Below, piece after piece: positions 52,869 through 61,858 of a stretch of DNA of 64,000 nucleotides. Source of the DNA: Dyadobacter sp. 50-39 (GTDB taxonomy: Bacteria; Bacteroidota; Bacteroidia; Cytophagales; Spirosomataceae). Under the pieces are notes generated by a model. It did not search any database. It worked only from the letters and a program-made list of their open reading frames with translations, and had not been told where the DNA came from. The DNA lies in assembly GCA_001898145.1 (NCBI GenBank), contig MKSR01000019.1, positions 1 through 64,000 of the forward strand, written 5' to 3'. Every line of letters begins with the position of its first letter. Position 1 is the stretch's first letter. The translations under genes were made by a program, and so were the position numbers.

Positions 52869-54193
52869 TTACCAATCCGTTCGCGGTTATCAATGTCATC
52901 CATTCCGGCCTGATGGCGGAGCTGGGTAAACATTACAGGATTACGGTCATGTCGGATTTGCTGACGACTGCCGAAATCGAGCGATTCAACAGGCATTTTA
53001 AGTTGGATATGCATTGGCTGCACACACCTTTCCCGCCAATTTCCAAATTTGCGAAGTGGCTCCGGGCGATCCAAATGCTTTTTTTCGGCCACTTCTTCGG
53101 GCTGGAAACCATCCGGATCAAGGTTATGGAGCGGGGAGCTGTCCTTCATTGGCTTTTCTGCATTTCCCGAAAGAACCTCGCACTAACGTATTTGACTGGT
53201 TCGCTGGTGGTCATCATCAGAAACTCGCTGATCCGCCGCACCATGCTTCACGGGTTTCACACCTCAGTGGCCGGGGCTAATTTTCACGCGGTAATTTCAA
53301 CTTCGCCGCTGGACCTGCGCGAGAATGCAATCACCAATTCGCTCAAAGTGCGGGGAGCATTGTGCGTATCGATGATTATCAGTTGGGATAATCTGACTTC
53401 AAAGGGCGTCATCAATGCAAAGTCCGACCTGGTGCTGGTGTGGAATAACAAGATGGCCGTCGAATACCAGCAGCTTTATTCCATGTTCAGTGAAAATGCG
53501 GCAGTGCGGATTAGCGGTATACCGAGGTTTGATGCATATTCCCGGAAATTAGCGGATCAAGACGTGCATTTGCACAAGCTATCCGGCGTCGATTCCAGCA
53601 AGCGAGTTATCCTTTTCACCACGGGAGCCGTCAAACATCATTCGTGCCAAAAGTACATTATTGAAGACCTGCTCCGGTATGCGAAAATCCGGCCCGATAT
53701 TGCAATTCTGGTACGATGCCACCCGGGAGATAATCTGCGAAGGTATGACTGCTTCAAAAGCGTCCGGAACCTTCATATCTGCCAGCCGTTTGGTCAAGGC
53801 GGCAGCATAATTCCGCCTGTTGATTTTCTGGAAAAACTACATTGCCAACTGGCTCGCTGCCAGGTATGTGTTCAAATCGCATCGACCATGCTGCTCGATG
53901 CTTCCGCCATGGGTAAACCGTGCATAAGTATCGCCTACGACGCGCATCCAGGATTACATTATATCTCTTCGGTAAAGCGGTTTTATGACTATTCCCACCA
54001 GCTCATGCTTCCCGATTGTTTGAAGGCAAATAGGGTTCACAGCCGTGGGGAGTTATTTGCGACACTCGACCAGGCTTTGGCAGGAACTTGCCAAACGACC
54101 GGTATAGAAAATGCAGCAACCTCCTTCATCCACCATGGTGCGCCCAACGCTGTCGGCCTCACCGCACATTGTGTAAGGGAATGGTTAGGCTGA
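52832..54193 (+). CDS. Probable glycosyltransferase of the nonulosonate cluster
   Basis: A 453-aa protein, not assigned to a CAZy family with certainty. It has a GT-B-like pattern: an N-terminal Rossmann-like start (HVLVLITNPFAVINVIHSGL), SMIISWDNLTSKG in the middle, a second half with VILFTTGAVKHH and IAILVRCHPGDNLR, and a late CVQIASTMLLDASAMGKPCI that resembles the donor-binding end of CDP-glycerol-type and capsule glycosyltransferases. It overlaps neuA by 37 bp and the polymerase gene by 13 bp. It is a candidate sialyl-type transferase because of its place beside neuA, but that is inference only. Confidence 0.65.
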   Translation: MERAHQKHVLVLITNPFAVINVIHSGLMAELGKHYRITVMSDLLTTAEIERFNRHFKLDMHWLHTPFPPISKFAKWLRAIQMLFFGHFFGLETIRIKVMERGAVLHWLFCISRKNLALTYLTGSLVVIIRNSLIRRTMLHGFHTSVAGANFHAVISTSPLDLRENAITNSLKVRGALCVSMIISWDNLTSKGVINAKSDLVLVWNNKMAVEYQQLYSMFSENAAVRISGIPRFDAYSRKLADQDVHLHKLSGVDSSKRVILFTTGAVKHHSCQKYIIEDLLRYAKIRPDIAILVRCHPGDNLRRYDCFKSVRNLHICQPFGQGGSIIPPVDFLEKLHCQLARCQVCVQIASTMLLDASAMGKPCISIAYDAHPGLHYISSVKRFYDYSHQLMLPDCLKANRVHSRGELFATLDQALAGTCQTTGIENAATSFIHHGAPNAVGLTAHCVREWLG

Positions 54194-55605
54194 TTGTCCC
54201 TGCCGGCATTAGGGCCATGGTTTCGATCGGCATTGCCTGGGCTCTCACTATGCTATTCGACTCCTTACTCATCTTTGGAGAAAATACGCTTCAAACCGTG
54301 GTGGTTTTCGGCTGTTACATCTATTGTGCAGCCACATTGTTGATGCCGTCCGGCAACAAGTTTTTCTATGTGATCAGCATTCCGGTTCTCACACAATTCC
54401 TGCACCTTTTTCAGAAGTACGACTTTCCCGCCGGGGCCAACTCGCTCTGGCGGCTACTTCCGTTCCTGTTCGTTGATTTGTATATGCTGTCCGTACTGAT
54501 CCGATTTGGGACAGGCCTTTCACGTGTCGAGAAGGTGGTCGTGGCGTCGTGGGTAATATCGGGTTTCGTTTCCATCACCATATCCCCCAACCTGGCAGGA
54601 ATCGTCACCGGCGCATGCACATTGATCCTTTTCACCATTCCCTTGTACTTCGCCTATCTAAGTGTCATGTCGAAACACCCTGCATTTCCGGGCGAGTTGG
54701 AGCGGGCGCTGTGTCTTACTTTTATCATCCTGGCGCTCGGAACATTTGGACTGGTATTCTATGGCGCTCAGTATAAGGGTGCCAGCAACCTGTTGGTAAC
54801 CCGGAATATTTCGGACACCAATGTTACCATGGCCTATTTCATACTCCTTTGGCCGTTTGCATTGCATTATGCGGGCCGTGAAGGACGATCGCCATTGCTG
54901 ACGCCCCTGCTGGCATTGCTTTTCGCACTTGTGGTAATATTGTCGTTTTCTCGCGGTGCGGTATTCATCGTGCTGCCTTACCTGGTGTTTTCGCTGTTCG
55001 TCGCCGGTAACTGGCAACGAGGGGTATGGCTTGCGGCAGTCGGCGTAGTAACCGGCATTTATTCCGGAGATCTGATCGGCCTGATGAATGCGGAGCTCGC
55101 CTATTCCTGGGAATTGCGTTTCGGTGATTTCAACGCGGCAGGCCCGGTTTTACAGAAAATTCAGGAGGTAAGCGGCAGGGCAGAAATCAGGCGGATCGCC
55201 TACCAGCTTTTTCTGGAACGTCCGCTTTTCGGCCACGGCACAGGAAGTTTTGAGGTGCTCGGCCCCGGCTACCGCGAAGCGCATTCCCTGTTCTTCACCG
55301 TACTCGCCGAGCAGGGATTGCTCGGCATGGTATATCTATACGGGCTGTTTGCCACACTTGGACTTCATTTATGTAAAAGGGCAACTGACTACCTGCATCG
55401 TTTGTTGCTCGCTGCATTGGCGGCCTATTTGTTATTCGTACATTCTGTCGGCTCCGTCTTTATCATTATTCCTACCAAAAGCCTGACGATCAATTGCATT
55501 GCACCGTTGCTGCTGATCTGCATGTATTTTTATTCCAAAAGCATGGATAACAGGCCACCTTCCGGAGCGGCAGCCCCAGGAGCGAAAATCTCCGGTTATG
55601 ACTAA
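54181..55605 (+). CDS. O-antigen polymerase/ligase family protein (Wzy/WaaL-like)
   Basis: About 474 aa from the ATG at 54181, which is preceded by AAGGGA; a longer upstream frame from 54088 is unlikely. It has about ten predicted membrane helices and the O-antigen ligase/polymerase pattern: a periplasmic loop with RAEIRRIAYQLFLERP, then LFGHGTGSFEVLGPGYREAH with the typical GxG...H end, then hydrophobic helices. ISDTNVTMAYFILLWPFAL earlier fits the family. It polymerises the repeat unit or joins it to a lipid carrier. It is coupled to neighbours by 13- and 8-bp overlaps. Confidence 0.85.
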   Translation: MVRLIVPAGIRAMVSIGIAWALTMLFDSLLIFGENTLQTVVVFGCYIYCAATLLMPSGNKFFYVISIPVLTQFLHLFQKYDFPAGANSLWRLLPFLFVDLYMLSVLIRFGTGLSRVEKVVVASWVISGFVSITISPNLAGIVTGACTLILFTIPLYFAYLSVMSKHPAFPGELERALCLTFIILALGTFGLVFYGAQYKGASNLLVTRNISDTNVTMAYFILLWPFALHYAGREGRSPLLTPLLALLFALVVILSFSRGAVFIVLPYLVFSLFVAGNWQRGVWLAAVGVVTGIYSGDLIGLMNAELAYSWELRFGDFNAAGPVLQKIQEVSGRAEIRRIAYQLFLERPLFGHGTGSFEVLGPGYREAHSLFFTVLAEQGLLGMVYLYGLFATLGLHLCKRATDYLHRLLLAALAAYLLFVHSVGSVFIIIPTKSLTINCIAPLLLICMYFYSKSMDNRPPSGAAAPGAKISGYD

Positions 55606-56566
55606 GCTGTTGATTATAGGCAAAATGCCGCCGCCCGTCGGCGGTGTAGCGGAGCATGTGAGGCGGCTTACGCAAAGTCTGCGCCGGGCAGGATTTGATT
55701 TCACATTTTGTGATATGGGCAATACTCCGCTGTTCACAATGCTCGCCGGGATAATCACGCACCCGGTTATCCACATCCATTTCTCCAACCCACTGGTGCA
55801 GGTAACATTCGCTATTTTTTGCCGTCTTACGGGCAAAAAGCTGCTCATCACTTACCATGGATGCTGGGGAAGGTACCGGGCCCTGGGCAATCGGGCGGTA
55901 GAATTATCGGCCCGTCTCGCATACATACCTATTGTGCAGGAACGTGCAAGCCTGCTCCGGGCATTGCAATGCAACCCGCGCTCCCGCGAAATTTCGACCT
56001 ATATCCCCGATCCCGTCCTACTGCCGCTTCCGGAAGCATTGCATTCAGCATTGGTAGCTCGCCGACCGCAGTACCAGGCTACATTCTGTACCAATGCCTG
56101 GAATGTTACATTCGATAAACACCGGAAAGAAGTGTACGGGATATCGGAACTGATCACACGATTCGGCGAGTATCCGGAGTTTCAGCTTTTGATATCGGAC
56201 CCATCGGGCAACTACCGAAGGTACATTCATGAATACTGCCCGCACATTCCCGCTAACATATTTTTTATCAGCCGTTTACACGATTTCAAAAGTGTTTTGC
56301 GCTTGTCCGACGCATTCATTCGAAATACCACTACCGACGGCGTGTCGCTATCGGTCTACGAATCGCGTGAGCTCGGTATACCTGTGCTGGCATCCGCCGC
56401 GGTGGAGCGACCTGCATTTTGCAGCGTCTTTGATAATTTTTTAAAAACGGATCTGAGGGAAAAATTGGGAGAAGCGCGGCAGCTGATTACCCTTCCGGCA
56501 CCGGCGCACGATACGGCAGACAAACTGATTGAACTGTACCGCAAAATAGCGCCGAATCAAAACTAA
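55598..56566 (+). CDS. GT4-like glycosyltransferase
   Basis: A 322-aa GT-B glycosyltransferase. The glycine-rich start LLIIGKMPPPVGGVAEHVRR is the GT4 acceptor-domain loop, and KLLITYHGCWGRYRAL follows. The C-terminal half has NTTTDGVSLSVYESRELGIP, the EX7E-like region of GT4 enzymes, ending in VLASAAVERP. It is somewhat shorter than typical GT4 proteins (~360-400 aa). It overlaps the polymerase gene by 8 bp and is the last gene of the cluster. The donor and acceptor sugars cannot be read from sequence. Confidence 0.85.
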   Translation: MTKLLIIGKMPPPVGGVAEHVRRLTQSLRRAGFDFTFCDMGNTPLFTMLAGIITHPVIHIHFSNPLVQVTFAIFCRLTGKKLLITYHGCWGRYRALGNRAVELSARLAYIPIVQERASLLRALQCNPRSREISTYIPDPVLLPLPEALHSALVARRPQYQATFCTNAWNVTFDKHRKEVYGISELITRFGEYPEFQLLISDPSGNYRRYIHEYCPHIPANIFFISRLHDFKSVLRLSDAFIRNTTTDGVSLSVYESRELGIPVLASAAVERPAFCSVFDNFLKTDLREKLGEARQLITLPAPAHDTADKLIELYRKIAPNQN

Positions 56567-56895
56567 TAAATTGATAAACAGCCTATAAAAAACAAAGGCA
56601 TAGAAAAATTTCCATGCCCTGTTTCACACTATACACACACTATATTTTTAATACCTATATATCGCCCGGATAAATTTCAAGTTGAACTTCAATACCGCAA
56701 AATAACAAACTAAAGTAATCAGAAAAAAACTTTAGAATGTGAATTTCTAAATTCTAATGAGAAAATAATGGACATTTCCCCAAAAAATTCTTGGCAATTA
56801 ATGCTATACCCCAAAATTACGGAATTTTGCCGTAATTATTGCTCAAACTACTCTGCCTGATTACTTTCGTGCAATTAACACTCACCAACTCATCC
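56567..56895. promoter_or_regulatory. Intergenic region with probable terC promoter
   Basis: GGCAT and ATGCC (56597-56618) form a weak hairpin that may end the polysaccharide operon. Near the right end, TTG at about 56839 and TACTTTCG 20 bp later resemble the Bacteroidota promoter, about 30 bp upstream of terC. The AT-rich middle shows nothing else. Confidence 0.4.
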
Positions 56896-57645
56896 ATGGA
56901 ATCACTTTTTACCACAGACGCGCTGATTAGTCTGCTTACCCTGACATTATTAGAAGTCGTCCTGGGGATTGATAACGTAATCTTCATCACAATCGTTTCG
57001 GGCAAACTGCCGGTCGATCAACGAAAAAAAGCACAGAACAACGGGCTGCTGATCGCCCTGGTACTACGCATCGCGCTCCTCTTCGCCATTTCGTGGGTCA
57101 TTGGTCTTAAAGAAGATGTCCTGACGCTTTTCGGCCATGGTTTCAGCGGCCGCGATCTGATCCTGCTCGGCGGCGGATTGTTCCTGCTATACAGCACGAC
57201 CAAGGAAATTCACCACAAACTGGAAGGCGATCCTGAAAACCTGCCATCCGGGGATATTTCATCCAAAAAATCGATGACTTTCGGTAGCGCACTGGTACAG
57301 ATCGCATTGCTGAACATCATTTTCTCCTTCGACTCGGTGCTTACCGCGGTAGGTCTGGTTAAGGAAGTGCCTATTATGATTGTAGCGGTGATCGCATCGA
57401 CCTTCATTATGATCGCTTTTGCGGCTAAAATCGGGGATTTTGTAAATAATCACCCTTCCATTAAAATTTTAGCGCTCTCATTTTTGTTGATGATTGGCAC
57501 GCTGCTCGTGGCAGAGGCATTCCACTACGAAATCCCGAAAGGCTACGCGTATTTCGCGATGGCGTTCTCGTTCTTCGTGGAATTGCTGAATATGCAGCTG
57601 GATAAGAAGAAAAATCCGGTGAAACTGCGTGACCGCGTGAATTAA
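56896..57645 (+). CDS. TerC-family integral membrane protein
   Basis: About 249 aa from the ATG at 56896; an upstream TTG at 56839 falls inside the likely promoter. TerC-family features are the LLEVVLGIDNVIFI motif with a conserved acidic pair in the first helix, LFGHGFSGRDLILLGGGLFLLY, and the second motif IIFSFDSVLTAVGLV. Seven to nine membrane helices are predicted. The family exports manganese or metallates secreted proteins in other bacteria; tellurite resistance is only the historical name. No ter operon partners are present. It is followed by dnaG after 12 bp. Confidence 0.92.
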   Translation: MESLFTTDALISLLTLTLLEVVLGIDNVIFITIVSGKLPVDQRKKAQNNGLLIALVLRIALLFAISWVIGLKEDVLTLFGHGFSGRDLILLGGGLFLLYSTTKEIHHKLEGDPENLPSGDISSKKSMTFGSALVQIALLNIIFSFDSVLTAVGLVKEVPIMIVAVIASTFIMIAFAAKIGDFVNNHPSIKILALSFLLMIGTLLVAEAFHYEIPKGYAYFAMAFSFFVELLNMQLDKKKNPVKLRDRVN

Positions 57646-57657
57646 CCCTGATTGCAT

Positions 57658-59676
57658 ATGCGCATTAATCCCGAAACGGTAGAGAGGATCAAGCACGCCG
57701 CTGACATAGTGGAGGTGGTGGGGGATTTTGTGTCTTTAAAGAAAAAAGGGGCGAACTATTCGGCATGCTGCCCTTTTCACAACGAGAAAACGCCGTCCTT
57801 CAACGTTAATCCCGTCAGGCAGATCTATAAGTGCTTCGGATGCGGTGCGGCCGGCGATTCCATCAAGTTTGTGATGGATATCGATGGCATCGGCTACGGC
57901 GAAGCGCTGCGGTATCTGGCAGGGAAATACAATATAGAGATTGAGGAAGAGGAGCTTACCGACGAAGAAACCATTCGCCAGAATGTGCGGGAGAGCTTGT
58001 ACATTATCCTCAATTATGCCAAAAATTATTACCAGCATCAGCTGCAACATAGCGAGGAAGGTCAGGCGATCGGCCTGAGCTACTTCCGCGAGCGTGGTTT
58101 TACAAACGAAATCCGCAAAAAGTTTGAGCTCGGTTATAGCCTCGACAATTGGGACTCATTTTCGAAAGAAGCATTAGAAAAGGGCTATTCGGCGGAAATA
58201 CTCGAAAAAGCAGGTCTGCTTATCCATAAGGAGGGCAGCCACACTGCCGGTTACGACCGCTTCCGCGGCCGGGTGATTTTCCCAATCCATAATATTGCGG
58301 GCAAGACGATCGCATTCGGTGCACGGATACTTAAAACCGATAAGAATCAGCCGAAGTACCTCAATTCGCCGGAAACGGAAGTTTACCATAAAAGTGAAGT
58401 CCTTTACGGCATTTACCAGGCGAAAAATGCGATCCGAAGTCTCGAACATTGCTACCTGGTAGAGGGTTACACGGACGTAATTTCATTGCACCAGGCAGGG
58501 ATAGAGAATGTCGTCGCCTCCTCGGGAACGTCGCTCACCGTCGAACAGATCCGGCTGATAGGTCGCTTTACGCCTAATATTACCATTTTGTACGATGGCG
58601 ATATGGCCGGTATCAAGGCCGCATTACGCGGTCTGGACCTGGTTTTGGAAGAGGGGTTGAATGTGAATGTCGTTCTCTTTCCCGACAACGAGGATCCCGA
58701 CAGTTATGTAAGGAGGGTGGGCGCCGAAGCTTTCAAAGCACATTTGAAAAAGGCTTCAAAGGACTTTATCACTTTCAAAACGGAAATCCTGCTGCAAGAT
58801 GCCGGAAATGACCCTTTCCGGCTGGCGGCGGTGATCCAGGAAGTAGTTAACAGTATTGTCAAAATTCCTGATGCCATAAAAAGGCAGGTGTTTTTCCACC
58901 GTACGTCCGAAATGATGCGCGTGGACGAGCAAATGCTGATCACCGAGGGAAATAAGCTGCTTCGGAAACAGCAGACAGCCAAGCCGGCGGAACGTGCCAC
59001 TCGACAGCCTGACAAGGGTTTTTCGGGGCCAAAAGGTCCGGAAACCGACGGGCCTCCCGATCTCGACGCATTGTTCAGCGACGGCTTCGGGCCGTTTGCG
59101 GGGGAGCCGGATTCGGATCCTTTCGTACCGGCGGAGGTTGCGCCGGAAACATTCCAGCGATCCAAACTGCATTACCAGGAAGAAGCATTTGTGCGGCTGC
59201 TCGTCGTACACGGTGCACGCGAGCTCGAACCGAGCATCACTGTTTGCCAGTATGTCTTGGGACAAATTGAAGGAATTGAGCTCAAAGATCCGGTATTCGG
59301 CCATTTGCTGACATTGTTCCGTGAAAATTATAACCGCAACAATGTCCTGACGACCGATTATTTTCTCCAACATCACGAGGTGGAGATCCGGAACCTTACC
59401 ATTGAATGGCTCACCCAGAAACACGAGCTCAGCGAACTCTGGAAGGAAAAATACGAGATATACGTGCCTTTCGAGACGGACGTGCTGGACAAAACTGCAT
59501 TCAACAACATTCTCAGGCTCAAAAAAGCATTTATAGAAGAGAAAATGAAGGTTTGCCTGCAACAGGCGGTTCATGCGAAAACAGAGGAAGAGCAACATGC
59601 CGTCATGACCGAATACATGTTCTACAAGGGCATCAGCATGGCGGCCGCAAAAGAGCTGGGAAGTGTCATCGGATAG
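57658..59676 (+). CDS. dnaG: DNA primase DnaG
   Basis: About 672 aa from the ATG at 57658 (a TTG two codons earlier is unlikely). Intact CHC2 zinc finger (CPFHNEKTPSFNV and YKCFGCGAAGDSI), N-terminal RNA polymerase-like core with YFRERGFTNEIRKKFELGYS and YDRFRGRVIFPI, and the Toprim motifs EGYTDVISLHQAG and LYDGDMAGIKAAL with DPDSYV. The C-terminal ~200 residues are the helicase-binding domain joined through a low-complexity Pro/Gly-rich linker. It makes primers for the replisome. It is the chromosomal counterpart of the zinc-less primase at 22.1 kb. Confidence 0.97.
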   Translation: MRINPETVERIKHAADIVEVVGDFVSLKKKGANYSACCPFHNEKTPSFNVNPVRQIYKCFGCGAAGDSIKFVMDIDGIGYGEALRYLAGKYNIEIEEEELTDEETIRQNVRESLYIILNYAKNYYQHQLQHSEEGQAIGLSYFRERGFTNEIRKKFELGYSLDNWDSFSKEALEKGYSAEILEKAGLLIHKEGSHTAGYDRFRGRVIFPIHNIAGKTIAFGARILKTDKNQPKYLNSPETEVYHKSEVLYGIYQAKNAIRSLEHCYLVEGYTDVISLHQAGIENVVASSGTSLTVEQIRLIGRFTPNITILYDGDMAGIKAALRGLDLVLEEGLNVNVVLFPDNEDPDSYVRRVGAEAFKAHLKKASKDFITFKTEILLQDAGNDPFRLAAVIQEVVNSIVKIPDAIKRQVFFHRTSEMMRVDEQMLITEGNKLLRKQQTAKPAERATRQPDKGFSGPKGPETDGPPDLDALFSDGFGPFAGEPDSDPFVPAEVAPETFQRSKLHYQEEAFVRLLVVHGARELEPSITVCQYVLGQIEGIELKDPVFGHLLTLFRENYNRNNVLTTDYFLQHHEVEIRNLTIEWLTQKHELSELWKEKYEIYVPFETDVLDKTAFNNILRLKKAFIEEKMKVCLQQAVHAKTEEEQHAVMTEYMFYKGISMAAAKELGSVIG

Positions 59677-59697
59677 TTAACTTAAATATTCGCCGCT

Positions 59698-60237
59698 ATG
59701 AAAAAAACTCTGCCCCTTTTGTGCTTCGTCTCTTTGATTACCGCGTGCAATCCGTCCTATAAATTACTGAAAGTCAAGAAAGAAAACACTTTCCGGCTCG
59801 CCGACTACCCTACCTACGGCTTTTACGACATAGAGGCAAAAGGCGACACCGTTTCCAGGAATTTTGAGAAAAATGTGGGCATCATCAAGGACGCCATCGC
59901 CAAAAATCTCCAAACACGCGGCCTGGACGAAGCGCGCGACCCAAGCCTGAAAATCAATATCGCATTGAATGTGCAGGAGCAACTGCAAACCCGGCAGACT
60001 GATTTCCAAACCGACGGCCTGCCCCGCTACATGGGACAGCGGCGCTACTCCTGGAAAAGCGAAGAAGTGGTGACGGGCAAATACCGCGAGGGAACAATTG
60101 TGATAGATCTCGTGGATGCCGCCAACAACCGGATGGTGTGGCAGGGCGGCGCGAGCGGCATTATTCCGGAGAAAACCAAGAGCTTCACCGAAGACATCAA
60201 CCAGGTAATCAGTGAAATCGTGGCCAGAATGCCATGA
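59698..60237 (+). CDS. DUF4136-domain lipoprotein
   Basis: A 179-aa lipoprotein. The signal ends in the lipobox LITAC. The mature part fits DUF4136: YPTYGFYD near the start, IKDAIAKNLQTRGLDEA, LKINIALNVQEQ, and GTIVIDLVDAANNRMVWQGG at the end. The fold is found in periplasmic lipoproteins of unknown role in many Gram-negative bacteria. It begins 21 bp after dnaG and may share its message, without any functional link I can see. Confidence 0.88.
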   Translation: MKKTLPLLCFVSLITACNPSYKLLKVKKENTFRLADYPTYGFYDIEAKGDTVSRNFEKNVGIIKDAIAKNLQTRGLDEARDPSLKINIALNVQEQLQTRQTDFQTDGLPRYMGQRRYSWKSEEVVTGKYREGTIVIDLVDAANNRMVWQGGASGIIPEKTKSFTEDINQVISEIVARMP

Positions 60238-60303
60238 TTCAGGCAGCAAAAAGGGCTGCTTCTTTCGGAAACAACCCTTTCAATGTCGTGAATATCGGAG
60301 TTA

Positions 60304-60606
60304 CTAAACATTATTATTGACCACGCTGCGCGCTTTGTCGCTAACGTTTTCGGCTACGCCGTTCGCCTTATCTTTGGCAGTGTTTACATTTTTAAGGAAC
60401 CCGTCTTTGAGTTTGTCAGCAAGGTGCGACAGCTCTTCCAGGCTTTTCTCATATTTATCCTTTGCATTTCCGCCAAGGTCGTTAGCCCTATTCTTAATCA
60501 ATTTGCGGGTTTCTTTTCCGTTTTTGGGAGCTACCAAAAGGCCAATCGCGATGCCTGTCAACAGTGCTCCGATTGAGCCAATCAAAAATTTTTGGTTCTT
60601 GTTCAT
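60304..60606 (-). CDS. YtxH-domain protein
   Basis: A 100-aa YtxH-family protein with a membrane helix near the N-terminus (FLIGSIGALLTGIAIGLLVAP) followed by KNGKETRKLI and a long amphipathic helical tail (DKYEKSLEELSHLADKLKDG). Such proteins are common general-stress proteins in Bacteroidota. It is monocistronic, divergent from the YCF48-like gene, with a 55-bp shared promoter region. Family call is firm; biochemical role is unknown. Confidence 0.88.
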   Translation of the reverse strand: MNKNQKFLIGSIGALLTGIAIGLLVAPKNGKETRKLIKNRANDLGGNAKDKYEKSLEELSHLADKLKDGFLKNVNTAKDKANGVAENVSDKARSVVNNNV

Positions 60607-60661
60607 ACGAATTCCCTATTTTGTGTTGATAAAACATTAGAACTGAAAATAACAAAATACT

Positions 60662-61813
60662 GTGCCACTTCGCAAGCTCACGCGCCGATTTTCCTCGAAC
60701 GGCCTTTTCCCTGTCATACTTTCATGCCTGTTCCTGATCACGGCGGTCGAAAGCAAGGCGCAGTGGAAGGTCATTGATATCAAAACGAAGATCCATATGC
60801 GTGCAGTACACGCGGTATCGCCCACAATCTGCTGGATTGGCGGCACCCGGGGAACTGTTTTGAAAACCACCAACGGCGGTCACACCTGGACCACCTACAA
60901 AGTTTCCGGGGCCGACTCGCTCGACTTCCGCGATATTCACGCTTTTGACAAACAGGTTGCAATTGCGATGAGCGCCGGAGAATCCGAGAAAGACAAAGCC
61001 AAAATCTACAAGACGGAAGACGGCGGAGAGAGCTGGAAGCTTGTGTACCAAACTACACAAAATGGGGTTTTTCTGGATGGAATCGACTTTTGGGACAAAA
61101 ACAAAGGCATTTGTCTCGGAGATCCCACCCAGGGCAAACTGTTCATTTTGACAACTGACGACGGAGGCAATAGCTGGCAGGAATTACCCCTCGAAAAGCG
61201 CCCTGCAGCGGAGCCGGGAGAAGCGTGCTTTGCAGCAAGCGGGACCTCCATTATCACCAATGGCAAAGGGGTTGCGTTCATCGGCACAGGTGGCAGCAAA
61301 ATGGCCCGGGTATTCCGTACCGAAGATTACGGTCAAAGCTGGCAGGTATCTGCTACTCCATTACCTGCCGGACCCACTGCGGGTATTTTCGGGCTTAAAT
61401 TCTGGTCCAAAAAGAATGGTATAGCGGTGGGCGGAGATTACAAAAAGACTACGGATTCGACGCAAAACGTGCTTTTGACCGAAGACGGAGGCATTACCTG
61501 GAAATTGTCCGGCATGACCAAGCCGGCCGGATTGAAAGAATCAGTAGCTATCTATCACAAAACCAACGCTACCTGGAACGGCGATACACAGATCCGCTCG
61601 GATAACTATGCATTGGTTGCTTCCGGTCCCTCCGGCAGCAGCGTTTCCCTCGACCGCGGCAAAAGCTGGATTTCACTCGGTAGCGAAGGTTTCCATTCCC
61701 TCAGCTTCGCCGGAAATGTGGGCTACGGCATCGGAGCGAATGGTTTAATCGGTAAAATCGATAAAATTTCCTCTAAAAAGAAGAAACGGAAACTGGTGCT
61801 GGTGGAGCAGTAA
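60662..61813 (+). CDS. YCF48/BNR-like beta-propeller protein
   Basis: About 383 aa if the GTG at 60662 is the start; no ATG precedes the mature region in this frame, so the start is not certain. The signal peptide ends at ITAVESKAQ. Repeated blades follow with T-x-D/N-G-G-x-[TS]-W motifs: KTTNGGHTW, KTEDGGESW, TTDDGGNSW, RTEDYGQSW, LTEDGGITW, SLDRGKSW. This is the pattern of YCF48/HCF136-like and BNR-repeat proteins, which form a seven-bladed propeller in the periplasm. It ends in a basic tail KKKKRK. The partner or substrate is unknown. Confidence 0.85.
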   Translation: MPLRKLTRRFSSNGLFPVILSCLFLITAVESKAQWKVIDIKTKIHMRAVHAVSPTICWIGGTRGTVLKTTNGGHTWTTYKVSGADSLDFRDIHAFDKQVAIAMSAGESEKDKAKIYKTEDGGESWKLVYQTTQNGVFLDGIDFWDKNKGICLGDPTQGKLFILTTDDGGNSWQELPLEKRPAAEPGEACFAASGTSIITNGKGVAFIGTGGSKMARVFRTEDYGQSWQVSATPLPAGPTAGIFGLKFWSKKNGIAVGGDYKKTTDSTQNVLLTEDGGITWKLSGMTKPAGLKESVAIYHKTNATWNGDTQIRSDNYALVASGPSGSSVSLDRGKSWISLGSEGFHSLSFAGNVGYGIGANGLIGKIDKISSKKKKRKLVLVEQ

Positions 61814-61858
61814 TCTTCGTGCATATTCGTGCCTTCACGGTCGGCCACTGCCGAGACA

